Below, piece by piece: positions 33,516 through 42,989 of a stretch of DNA of 64,000 bases (positions are counted from its first letter, which is position 1; each line of letters starts with the position of its first letter). The position numbers and the translations under genes are program-made. Source of the stretch: Hydrangea macrophylla (Eukaryota; Streptophyta; Magnoliopsida; Cornales; Hydrangeaceae); assembly GCA_033977485.1 (NCBI GenBank), contig CM066985.1, positions 79,468,794 to 79,532,793 on the forward strand, read 5' to 3'. Below the pieces are notes generated by a model. That model searched no databases, was not told the DNA's origin, and saw only the letters and a list, made by a program, of their open reading frames with translations.

Positions 33516-34320
33516 CTATCCAATAACCGTTCCTTTCAAGCCTTCCTTGAACTACGCTCGACCTGATTCCCACTCGGGGATACGTAGGCAACCACATCGG
33601 TTCGGTCGCTCCACCAACAAAAATAACCTTTCCTTTCAAAACCTTGGCCCGAACTACGTTGGACCTGATCCCCGCTCGGGGGTACGTAGGCAGACTTTCA
33701 AAAAGAAAAAGAAGGATGGCTCGCTAGGTCGAAAATCCGAAAGGACGCCTAGGCAAAAATTAGAGCTAAATCCAAAGTGAGCAATAACAAAAGAGAGAAA
33801 ATAGCTCGCTAGGTCACCTCCTTGGTGCCTAGGCAAAAATTATGAGCACGTGAGAAAATAAAGTCGCGGTCCTTACCATAACCCAAAAACCACCCTCCAC
33901 ACTAGGGGCAAACTTCGGCCACTCGCCTCGTTTGCCTGAACCTCTTCTAAACTAGGGGCAAACGTCGGTCATCTACCTCGTTTGCCTCACAACCATATAT
34001 ATCCCAAACTAGGGGCAAACTTCGGCTACCCGCCTCGTTTGCCTCTAACAACCCCAGCATGCTCAAGCAAGTACCAAAAGCAACAACTAATTGAAATCTC
34101 AAGTTACAACATGTTTTCAGAAAGCTAAAATGCATAAAATGAGATTCCCAAAATAACCAAGGTTCACCGATAAACAAACTTTGAATATTACATAAGCAGG
34201 AATAATCAAAGAAATAAAAGTCTTTCAAAAAGCAACCACATGTTCAAAGACACTTGGAGGAATGAGCAAAATCAGTCAGGACTAGTTTTGTCTTAGTGTC
34301 TTTTATTTCTTCAAAGGTCT
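33516..34320 (+). other. post-pol spacer with hairpins and GGGGCAAAC repeats
   Basis: Two CTACG..CGTAG hairpins lie at 33552-33587 and 33654-33688. Then come three units of about 55 bp with CTAGGGGCAAAC and CTCGTTTGCCT (33903-34052), whose ends are mutually complementary. GGGGCAAAC is the same as the core of the polypurine tract at 39684-39692. No gene. Confidence 0.6.
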
Positions 34321-35319
34321 TTAGAAGTAGGCCTTTACTCGGTCAGTCCAACCATCAATAAAAGCAGCAATAGTGGCAGCTCTGATCCTGGAAGCAAAGA
34401 CCCTCTCACTAAACCCCCGGGGAACCTCCTGAACCTGTCCATACTGTCGGGCCAAACGGCGAGGATGATAGAAAGAAGTCTCTCTCAGACCCATCAACCA
34501 CACTCTCTGGTGACCCCTGAGGCTCGTGGTGATAGCATAGAGGCCCCAACGCCTCACGATCCAGCAAATGTCAGCCTCAGATAAGGTGCTCATCATGCCC
34601 ACCCAATCGGCAAAGGTATAGTGAGAATGAAGCACGGCTCGACGAAAGTAAATCGGTGGTATACGGCCCGTCCACAGCTGAAGGCGCTCGTAAAGCCAAG
34701 CCTGTAACACCAAAGGCGCCCCAGAAAGAAGAGGAGTCCCATGGTTGAAGGCATTATCCAAACCGTTCAGAGTTTCAGCTAGAACCATGGCCATGGGATT
34801 CCTGCTAAGTTTCAGCCCGAGGCACACATGCACCAAGTCAACGGAAGTGCTCGAGAACAGGAAGTGCGAAGTCATGCACAATATCAAAGCGGCCCCACGG
34901 GAAGCATCATACATGCTGGGATTCCCAGGACTGGCATACCGGGCAATAATAGAAGCAATGTTGAGAACCTCACCTTGAATCAGCCGGCGGGAAATAGTGA
35001 CAGAGCAATTCAGGTATTCAGCCAAGGCTCGCGTAGGGCTGAGGGTATCAACAGAAGGGAGAATCAAGTCCGAGTCAGAATCATAGCCGAGAATAGCGCA
35101 GAACTCCTCAAGCATGGGGCATATTTCCAGGCCGTTGAAGTTGAAAACATGGTTCACTGGGTCCCAGTAAGCAATGGCAGCACGCAAGAACTCCGTATTC
35201 AGGGTCATCTGGCGAAGAGAAAACAGCTCGGTCAAGCCATAGCTGAAGAGGTTGATCCGCTCCACGCCATCCGTAATGTTCAGCCAAGCTGTGAGATGAG
35301 CAGGATCATACAAAGCCAT
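34321..35319 (-). CDS. antisense DUF7745-like (plant mobile-type) protein in the retroelement
   Basis: It encodes 332 residues from the ATG at 35319 (MALYDPAHLTAWL). The frame is open further upstream to an in-frame TAG near 35386, which follows a splice-acceptor-like CCTTGCAG, so a 5' exon is likely untranslated. Motifs such as LFSYGLTELFSL, AYWDPVNHVFNFNGLE and CPMLEEFCAILGY match the plant retroelement domain listed as DUF7745, related to plant mobile-domain proteins. Function is unknown. Such extra genes sit antisense between pol and the 3' LTR in Tat-lineage elements. It lies about 330 bp downstream of the other antisense gene. The intact frame suggests selection or youth. Confidence 0.72.
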   Translation of the reverse strand: MALYDPAHLTAWLNITDGVERINLFSYGLTELFSLRQMTLNTEFLRAAIAYWDPVNHVFNFNGLEICPMLEEFCAILGYDSDSDLILPSVDTLSPTRALAEYLNCSVTISRRLIQGEVLNIASIIARYASPGNPSMYDASRGAALILCMTSHFLFSSTSVDLVHVCLGLKLSRNPMAMVLAETLNGLDNAFNHGTPLLSGAPLVLQAWLYERLQLWTGRIPPIYFRRAVLHSHYTFADWVGMMSTLSEADICWIVRRWGLYAITTSLRGHQRVWLMGLRETSFYHPRRLARQYGQVQEVPRGFSERVFASRIRAATIAAFIDGWTDRVKAYF

Positions 35320-35652
35320 ATTTTCTGTCACGGCTCTAGCAAAATTCAAAATTTCGGCAGCACCTCCCCGTTTCACGGACTATCCCACCTGCAAGGCAAA
35401 AGCACTCACTATCACAAAACTGCCCATCGCAGTAACATCCAGCAATCACAATGCACATATATCAACAAGCACACAACTGCGCCTCTAAACCGGAAGATAT
35501 CCGGCCTAGGAGGCAAAACATCATAATACTCTGTCAAAAGGTCACAAATTGTGCTACACATCGTCCTGCACTGTCCTAATAATCATATCCTCAGTACAAC
35601 CCAATCGAAAACAGGAAAAGAAAATAAAATAATAATTCCCGCTTGGGAAGCC

Positions 35653-37828
35653 TCAGTCCTCCTCTTCTTCGTCCTCCGTCGGACCACCCGGAGTGTACGT
35701 CGGCGACGGCCTCCTCCTACCGCCTCTACATCTTGGACCAGTCCTCGATGAGCCAGCCCCGCCTCCACGATACTGCACACACAAATAAAAATGAGGGCAA
35801 TCAGTAAGGGAACAACAAAAAGTACAAAAACAGAGTCGAGTCAGAGACTTACCAAGGACGCCATCTGATTGGCGGCAAATTGCCGCATACCATCCATCTG
35901 TCAAAATAAAAATCCAGGGTTAGAATCTTGTAACTTTAAGAAAGTGCAAAATTAGAGACATACCCGGTGGTCTCGTGTAAGGACCAGGGACCGTAGGCTA
36001 GCCGCCAAGGCGTGACCCTCCTCGGCATAACTCCAAGGAACGTTGAGGACGCCCGCTGGCTGAGTAGGGTACCCACATGTGACTCGCGGCACCTCCATCA
36101 TTTGGGGAGTGCCATCAGCGCCTAGAACATTGACAGTCCAATCCCAAGGAGGAATAGGGCCGGGAGCCTGAGGAGCCTGTCTCCTGTACATCTCACGAAG
36201 CTAAAGGCACAGAATAAGTTAGGAAAAGATAAATCCAAAAACATGGACAATGAATATAAACAAAAAATACAAAAAGAACTCACCTCCAGGAGTGGGAAGT
36301 TAGGCATCAGGAAACGGCCACGGTAAGCCTCATAACTGGTCTCAGACAGAAAATGGTCCCAAACATCGGTGCCAGCTAAAGCCGCCAGCAGAGCATCTCC
36401 AGAAAGGTCACTAGCATCCATCACAGGAGGATCATGAGGGACGCGATACTGGGAACCACCAACCACCTGCCGAGATACCCGCTCGCCAAGAAACCACTGC
36501 CTGCACTCAGTACTCTCCAGCAGAAGGCGGCAAGAGGTAAGAGATTTAACCGCTTGTATCTCCTCAGTAGCGGCATAAGCGACGCCCTCCCAAGGCGTCC
36601 AATCAACACTAGAGGCTGTCAACCCAGTTAAGAAGTTCCGAAGCAAAACAATCCGATGGGCCCCGCTCTTCACCCCAACAACGTCCCTCCGCCATCTCAA
36701 GCCTCGTGGGAATAGAGGCACAGGAGCCATACCATCCTCATCCTCGCCTGACTCGTCCGCCGGGGAGGGAGCCAACATCTTCAAGTATTCAAAACTCCAA
36801 AGCTGCGCAGACAAAGGAGAAATCAGAACAGATATGAAAATCAAAGGGATGGAAAATAAAAGAAGAAGCAGTGCGTACCTCCCAAGCTCGCCAGAATCCC
36901 CCAGTAGATTTAACATCACCCCGAGAGACCTCCCCCATATGCTTATAGAGATGAGCCAGGGCAGCACCGCCCCAGTTGTAGGAGGGGATCTCACCAATAG
37001 TCGCCAGGCAGGAAAGGAGCCTCAAGCTCACCCGGTCGTTCCTTGTCGCAAAGATTGAGCACCCGAGGACATACAGAAGATAAACCCTCAAAAGTTGGGA
37101 ATTGTTCAGATTGTGATTACCTCTGCCATAGGCCCGGTAAAGCCAGCCGCAAGGAAACCAATGCCTCTCCAGGTTAGGGGGAACAGCCCCAATCAGCATC
37201 TCCACCGCCTCCGGGTCAATCTCATAAAAATAGTCCAGAACCAGGCGCTTCCCGCCAACCCTCAAGCCCGTGATCATGGAGAAGTCGAAAGGCGTCATAG
37301 TCATCTCTCCGAACGGCAGGTGGAAGGTATTGGTAGTGTCCCACCACCTCTCGGCCAGTGCATAGAAGTGAGCCAGATCGTTGCTACTTTTCGAAACCAA
37401 GCGGACGAAGCCTCCGAACCCGGCATCATCAACCATCCTCTTAACGGTGGGCGAAAGCTGGGTATACCATAAGAAAGCATGGGCAAGGCTACCATGGCCT
37501 TTCAAGGCCACTTCCGGCACCTGCACACAACAAAGGCGACAAAAGGTGCACAAAATCACTATTCACAACCCGAGAGCAAAAATTCACGAAATCAACATTT
37601 GAGCACAAGTCAAGCTTCTAACGGTCTCTAAGTGCACACTACGGCTCACAAAACTAGCATAGTACATAAAAGTGGTCCTAAAATGTCGAAAGTTTCACAT
37701 ACCAAGCTCGCTAGAGCCGCGGCCGAAAGGTGGTGTTGGGGGTCTCGCAAAATCACGTCCGGGGTGTGCATCTCGGCCTTCATTCGTCCTTTGGCCTTCT
37801 TAGACGGTCTCCTTGAGCTCGAAGCCAT
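35653..37828 (-). CDS. antisense plant-mobile-domain protein, six coding exons
   Basis: Coding exons are 37828-37703, 37520-36879, 36802-36284, 36200-35964, 35897-35853 and 35772-35653. All are bounded by GT-AG and all are in phase 0, giving 562 residues. A 5'-UTR intron (37931-37833) precedes the ATG. The N-terminus is basic and NLS-like (RRPSKKAKGR). The core in exon 2 carries RWWDTTNTFHLPFGEMTM (about 100-117), typical of the aminotransferase-like plant mobile domain found in transposons and in silencing-related host proteins. The C-terminus is Gly/Arg-rich, then acidic (TEDEEEED). It is transcribed opposite to the retroelement, so its introns are invisible to splicing of the genomic RNA and survive retrotransposition. 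Role unknown; suppression of host silencing is a plausible but untested idea. Confidence 0.8.
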
Positions 37829-37831
37829 GGA

Positions 37832-38040
37832 TCTACAAGAAAAATGGAAGTCACATTTTAACTTTCTTCTTGAAAATTTGGGCAAATCAAAACACCAATC
37901 AAAAATCCAACTACGGGGAAAGATTACTCACCTGAGCACGCACAAGCTGCGTTTTGGTGAATTTTGGCTTCAAAAACACCTCAAAATGGCCAAGAATGAG
38001 CTTGGAAAGCTCAAAAACCCGACATATAAGAAGATGAAGT
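37832..38040 (-). promoter_or_regulatory. 5' exon, UTR intron and TATA-like box of the antisense gene
   Basis: On the minus strand TTATATGTC (38020-38028) lies ahead of a leader ending GTGCTCAG at 37932. It is followed by a strong donor GTGAGTAATC and, 99 nt later, the acceptor TTCTTGTAG just before ATCCATGG. The GC hairpin module at 38051-38112 lies immediately upstream. Confidence 0.5.
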
Positions 38041-38050
38041 CCGGCCACCC

Positions 38051-38112
38051 AGTGCCGCCGCGGCACTGGCCAACTGCCGCCGCGGCAGTGGCCCAGTGCC
38101 GCCGCGACACTG
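38051..38112. promoter_or_regulatory. copy of the LTR GC hairpin module upstream of the antisense gene
   Basis: GTGCCGCCGCGGCACTGGCC, then CTGCCGCCGCGGCAG and GTGCCGCCGCGACAC: the three-hairpin block of the LTR U3 with one base changed in the last arm. It sits about 220-280 bp from the antisense start codon, comparable to its position ahead of the LTR TATA box. Confidence 0.55.
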
Positions 38113-38402
38113 CTCCCCGTGGGCCCCGCGTCGCTCCGTTTTGCTTCGTTTCGCCCCGTTTTGGCCCGTTTTGGCCTTTTTCAGCCCGTTTTTGGCCCCG
38201 ATCAGCCCCGATGGCCCATTCCAATCAAGATCTATGAGGTTTTCCCCCAAGCAGACTAAAAGTTGTCAGAACTACCTCCAGCAGGCAAAAACTGGGAAAA
38301 ATCGGCTCCCGAAGACCCGAATCGGTCGTTTCGGGACAATCGTCGCGAATTCCGATAATTCTGGTAACTGATCCTGGTTTTCAGTTATTGCACCGAAGAA
38401 AG

Positions 38403-38880
38403 AAAAGAGATTCCCCGTGAACCCTGCATCATCCTCTGAGGACAAAAGCAGACAGATACCAGCTCCCAGAGGCCCTGACAGGCTCTCTTGGATTGAGCAC
38501 CAAAAGAGATTCCCCGTGAACCCTGCATCATCCTCCGAGGACAAAAGCAGACAGATACCAGCTCCCAGAGGCCCTGACAGGCTCTCTTGGATTGAGCACC
38601 AAAAGAGATTCCCCGTGAACCCTGCATCATCCTCCGAGGACAAAAGCAGACAGATACCAGCTCCCAGAGGCCCTGACAGGCTCTCTTGGATTGAGCACCA
38701 AAAGAGATTCCCCGTGAACCCTGCATCATCCTCCGAGGACAAAAGCAGACAGATACCAGCTCCCAGAGGCCCTGACCGGCCCTCTTGGATTGAGCACCAA
38801 AAGAGATTCCCCGTGAACCCTGCGTCATCCTCCGAGGACAAAAGCAGACAGATACCGGCTCCCAGAGACCCCGGCAAGCC
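38403..38880 (+). repeat. about five 99-bp tandem repeats near the element's 3' end
   Basis: The unit contains GAGATTCCCCGTGAACCC, GACAAAAGCAGACAGATACC and TTGGATTGAGCACC. Copies differ by only a few bases, most in the last. The length is a multiple of three, so open frames exist on both strands (38417-39259 plus; 38272-38877 minus), but composition gives no sign of a real protein. Confidence 0.85.
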
Positions 38881-39502
38881 CGAAAGATTCGATCAAAAGG
38901 AGCAGTTGAAGAGAGATCCTAGAAAGTATCGCTTCATCCCCAGCAGATTCAAATTAATCCTCAGCGGGTTTATTACACCGTCAGTAGTCCATTGTCGACT
39001 CGTCATCTCAATGCAAACATCGTCGGTCCATCGCTCTCATCACACCGTCGGTGCCTCCATGTTCATCACAGGACGTCCCAGGATTTCACATTCGTCCCGT
39101 GACTTCTATGTCAGTCTCTTAATTTCCGGAGCCCCTGTGTCCGTCGGTTATTTGCCAAAAGACGTCTTCGATCATAGTCCTCTGAGACCCCACACCCAAT
39201 TACATTCGCTCGCAAAGCGTACTTCCAGAAGTTTGCCCCTAAAACCCGGAGTCTTCTAGACTTCAATGCCCTTATCTGAGTCACCCACCACGTCACAATC
39301 ACAAACACTAGCACAACACTAGCCCACTCGGAGTGGCACACCCCTTGGCACCTGCTCATTCTAGGATCGGAAAACTAGGCATGATAGGACTCATGTATGA
39401 GATCATATCGCATCCACACATTGCATATCATCCTCATATAGCATAGCATCCGCCTGATTGTTGTGTATGTGCATATGTGATTTATCCCTTTTGTGTCCTG
39501 AA

Positions 39503-39537
39503 CTACGTCCTGGTCTGATTCCCCTTGGGATACGTAG
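39503..39537 (+). other. CTACG..CGTAG hairpin near the 3' LTR
   Basis: CTACGTCC, then CTGATTCCCC, then TTGGGATACGTAG. It is the same motif as at 33552, 33654 and 56710. It lies about 155 bp before the 3' LTR, in the region that would be near the end of the genomic RNA. Confidence 0.6.
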
Positions 39538-39679
39538 GAAGCTCACGCGAAGCACGACCAGCATCATCCTTCCATCTTTTGCAACGCTGTTTGTCCTAAA
39601 TCTATAGCCTCCAAAAAGTCCTGTCTCTTCAAAACTTTGGCACTCGCTTGCGACATGCGTTGCCTCGCAAGTTCTTGCC

Positions 39680-39693
39680 AAAGAGGGGCAAAC
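39680..39693 (+). other. polypurine tract before the 3' LTR
   Basis: AAAGAGGGGCAAAC directly precedes the LTR start TGTAGACACC. It is the expected plus-strand primer site for second-strand synthesis. Confidence 0.75.
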
Positions 39694-42600
39694 TGTAGAC
39701 ACCCCATTTTGTCGGCTATCAGATTTAGGAGACCCATAGCTTGTTGGATCACAATGATCGTAAAAGACTCAAAAGGACTCTCGGAAGTCAGCTCTATCTC
39801 TCAGAATGCTCAGAATGACCAAAATGCCCTTGAAAGTCCGAAAATTCCCAGATTTGGTCCCAAAGTTCTGAAAACATACTACGTCGTAAGAAAAGTGATA
39901 AAATGAGTTTTTAAATAAAACCGGAAGAAATCGTCAGCTCCCAGAGACCCCCGGAAGTCCCGGAAGTTCCCCGAAAGTCCCCGTTGACCGGTTTGACCAA
40001 GGTTTGACCAAGGTTTGACCAGAGTTTGACCAAGTTTGACCAAGTTTGACCGAAATTGTCTGAATTCACCAGAACCATTCTAAATCATGAGAAAAGTATT
40101 AAAACAAGTTCCAAAAGAAAATCGAGCGAAAACATCAGCTCCTGGGAGCTCCCAGAGGTTCCCAGAACTTCCCGGGAATCCCAGGTTTGACCGGTTTGAC
40201 CAAGATTTGACTTTGGAATCGGGGAACCGAAACAATTTTCAAATATTTTTCATGGATACTAGAGGTCAATAGCTTTCCAACGGTATATCGCACATAATTT
40301 CTGGATTTAAAACGAATTTATTATGAATTTCCAAAGGCGAAAAAGGCGATCAAATCGGCTTTTATCGCGAATACCGCAAAACTTTTCAAAGTGACCTATC
40401 CCCGAACTATTTTTTATGTAAAGTAGACTCCATTACCTTTCCAACGGTATATCACAACCTCAATTTGGAGTTCGTACGCATTTTCTGTGAATTTTGGACG
40501 AAATAGGGCCTTTTCGCGAATACCGGAACTTCGGGGGGCCTAAACAGCATTATCCAGACGAAGGGAGGAGCAGTGCCGCCGCGGCACTGGCCCACTGCCG
40601 CCGCGGCAGTGGCCCAGTGCCGCCGCGGCACTCACCTCCAGAACAGTAAGTTTTTGTAAATATTTTGGTGGTCCCATTTTGATTAATTAAAATCCAAAAC
40701 GACGTGGTTTCATGATTTCAGATGTTTGGGACCAATGGGAGTACTTTCTAAATCCCAAAAACACCCCAAGTTGGCCTATATAAACACCCCATTACTCCTC
40801 ATTTTAGGGGAGTCAAATGCAAGTTTAGAGAAAGTTTGGGAGAGAAAGTGTAGAGATAAGGTTAGAGTGGAGAGAAAAGAAGCTTTCTTCTTTGATTTTT
40901 TCAAAACAAAAGTGAGTTCTAACTTTGTTTTTACTTCATTACTTCCATTTACTTCAACATTCAATACTCCCAACCACCATTTTAGTGAGCATTCAAGAGT
41001 GTGGAAGCTTCTTCCATGTCTAGTGTCATTACATATGAGTGATACACCAATCTACAAGTCTCATGCTTCATGAATATCATCTATTGATCATCATCTATTT
41101 GCTTGTTTATTTATTGTTTATCTCTTCTTACCCCATTTCTTTTTGTTTTCTTTTATTTACTTATTAGTTCATCATCATCTAAGTGATGACATGAAGTTTG
41201 GGGTGAGTGAATCCTCATGGATAGTAGCTCTTGACCTCAAAAACATGTTTGATAGATGATGATCATAACCTCAATACTTCCAAGGTATCCTTGGAATGTA
41301 TTGAAGTTATGTTAAAAAAATAGAATAAATCTCTCCAACAATCTTGGAGATTCTTAATGATGAGTTTGGTGTTAGTATTCTAAGTGGTCATAATCCTTAT
41401 TGGGTGTTGGAAATATGTTTTCAAAACATCTATTTCAAAACCCCCTCTCAATCCCTCTCATTTGATTTCAAGAAATAAAACTTTGTTTTCTTCAATATCT
41501 CTAAAACAATGACCCAAAACAGTGAGCTGTTCAGATTCAGAGATTTGTTTTGAATTAAATACTCAAGTTATGATGATGAAACCACTTGGAAAACCTTCCT
41601 AATACATCATAGTTTGTCCCTAATTTTTCCCATCAATTATAGAAATATGAGAGTATTTGTTTTGGATGTGAGAAGTTCACATTCATAATCTGCCTCTGTT
41701 CTCACAGAATGTTCACCCAACTTCTTTCACTTATTATGGGCATTTTCATCACTGTACATATACCTTTTCTATTTTTTTTATAAAACTTGGGTGTCTTAGG
41801 AAACTTTTGGTATATAATGGGTCATCATAAACCTTTTCTTTGATTCATGAAAAATCATACAAAATCAGTCAACAGTGCAGCTTTTGTTTCTGAGTCATGT
41901 GTACATTCTGATTTTTTTTCTTTTAATCTGTGATAGCTTTTGATGTTTGGCTTTTTGGGTTATTTTCTAGACACAATAAGAATGATCTCAGTTTTTTCTC
42001 ACATTTTTCTAGGCACGTTTGACCTCCCATTATAATGTTGCAAAGTGCCATATGCAGTCTGTCCACTATTCACAGCAAGCACATTTCAACTTTTATTCTT
42101 TGATTTGATACTCATATGCATTCCAAATTAGCTCACATCTTAGGAAGTAGTTCATACTACATTTGTATATATCCCATGTTGATTTAATCCATTCATTCAT
42201 GCACATTTTAGACTTCTAAGTCATTTTAGAAATCCATGAACACAAAACACACTACAACCTTTGCACATTTTTAGGTTCATACAATACATTCATGCAAGAT
42301 TTGGGGTTTTTGTAACTCTTAATCCAAGAAGATTATAAGGAATGAACTTGATCACACGTTCATGCTTCCCCTCGATCTAATCATCCTTTCTCATCCGTCC
42401 CGGGGATTGAGAGATCTTCTTTTCTCAAAAAATAACATGCATCATTCTAGTTTGCTAAGCATATTTTGATTTCTTTAATTATTTGCTTCAAGAACAATTT
42501 ATGTCCCCTTTAGATTAGGAAAACTTGATTAATTGATATATGATTAGACGACTTTTCCTAGGTTTATTTGTGTGATTTTCACTTTGCATTGTATGATATT

Positions 42601-42989
42601 TGACTTAGATTTTATGAATGATATCTTATCTTTTGATTTTCAATTTCAAGATTCTTATGTGATGAAATATACTATCATAGTATTAATTGCCGAACCAAAC
42701 CTAGTATAAGATGATTATTTGGATGCTAATTGAGGCCCGTCGAAAGACGGGGCGAGTAGAGGGTGTTTTAGTCGCGACAAAGGCTCCTTCCTCTCTCGTA
42801 CCAAAACCCCGAACCAAGTTCTTTGGTTATGAAGGGCCGGTGCCCTTATCCGCTTGGGTGAGTCAAAATTAGGTTTCTTGGTTCCTTAAAGACCAAGTGG
42901 CGACTCTGTATCTGTTTTCAACAGACCTTTTCTTTTCCTTTTCAAAACAATCTCAAACAAGAGAAGTGGTCCGAAGCCCGGTATCCACA
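39694..42989 (+). repeat. 3' LTR of the Tat/Ogre element
   Basis: It is 3296 bp, the same length as the 5' LTR, with the same TTGACC cluster (39984-40052), GC hairpins (40571-40632) and TATA box (40776-40784). Differences seen by eye include changes near 39907, 40069, 40265, 40402, 40506 and 42548. Confidence 0.95.

Larger units (their letters stand above)
22465..42989 (+). mobile_element. complete young Tat/Ogre-type Ty3-gypsy retrotransposon
   Basis: It is 20,525 bp with 3296-bp LTRs at both ends (22465-25760 and 39694-42989) and a perfect GACAA duplication at 22460-22464 and 42990-42994. Order: LTR, primer site, 1.2-kb leader, one 2170-residue polyprotein, hairpin-rich spacer, two antisense genes, a 99-bp tandem array, polypurine tract, LTR. 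By eye I count about ten substitutions and three small indels between the LTRs, roughly 0.3 percent. At a commonly used plant rate of 1.3e-8 per site per year this would be near 0.1 million years, so the insertion is recent. Large size, the second RNase H and antisense extra genes are features of the Tat/Ogre lineage. Confidence 0.93.

Noticed and set aside
38417..39259. 280-codon plus-strand frame near the 3' end of the Tat/Ogre element
   Set aside because: Most of it is the 99-bp tandem repeat. The minus strand is equally open and no domain is recognisable, so it is treated as a repeat and not a gene.
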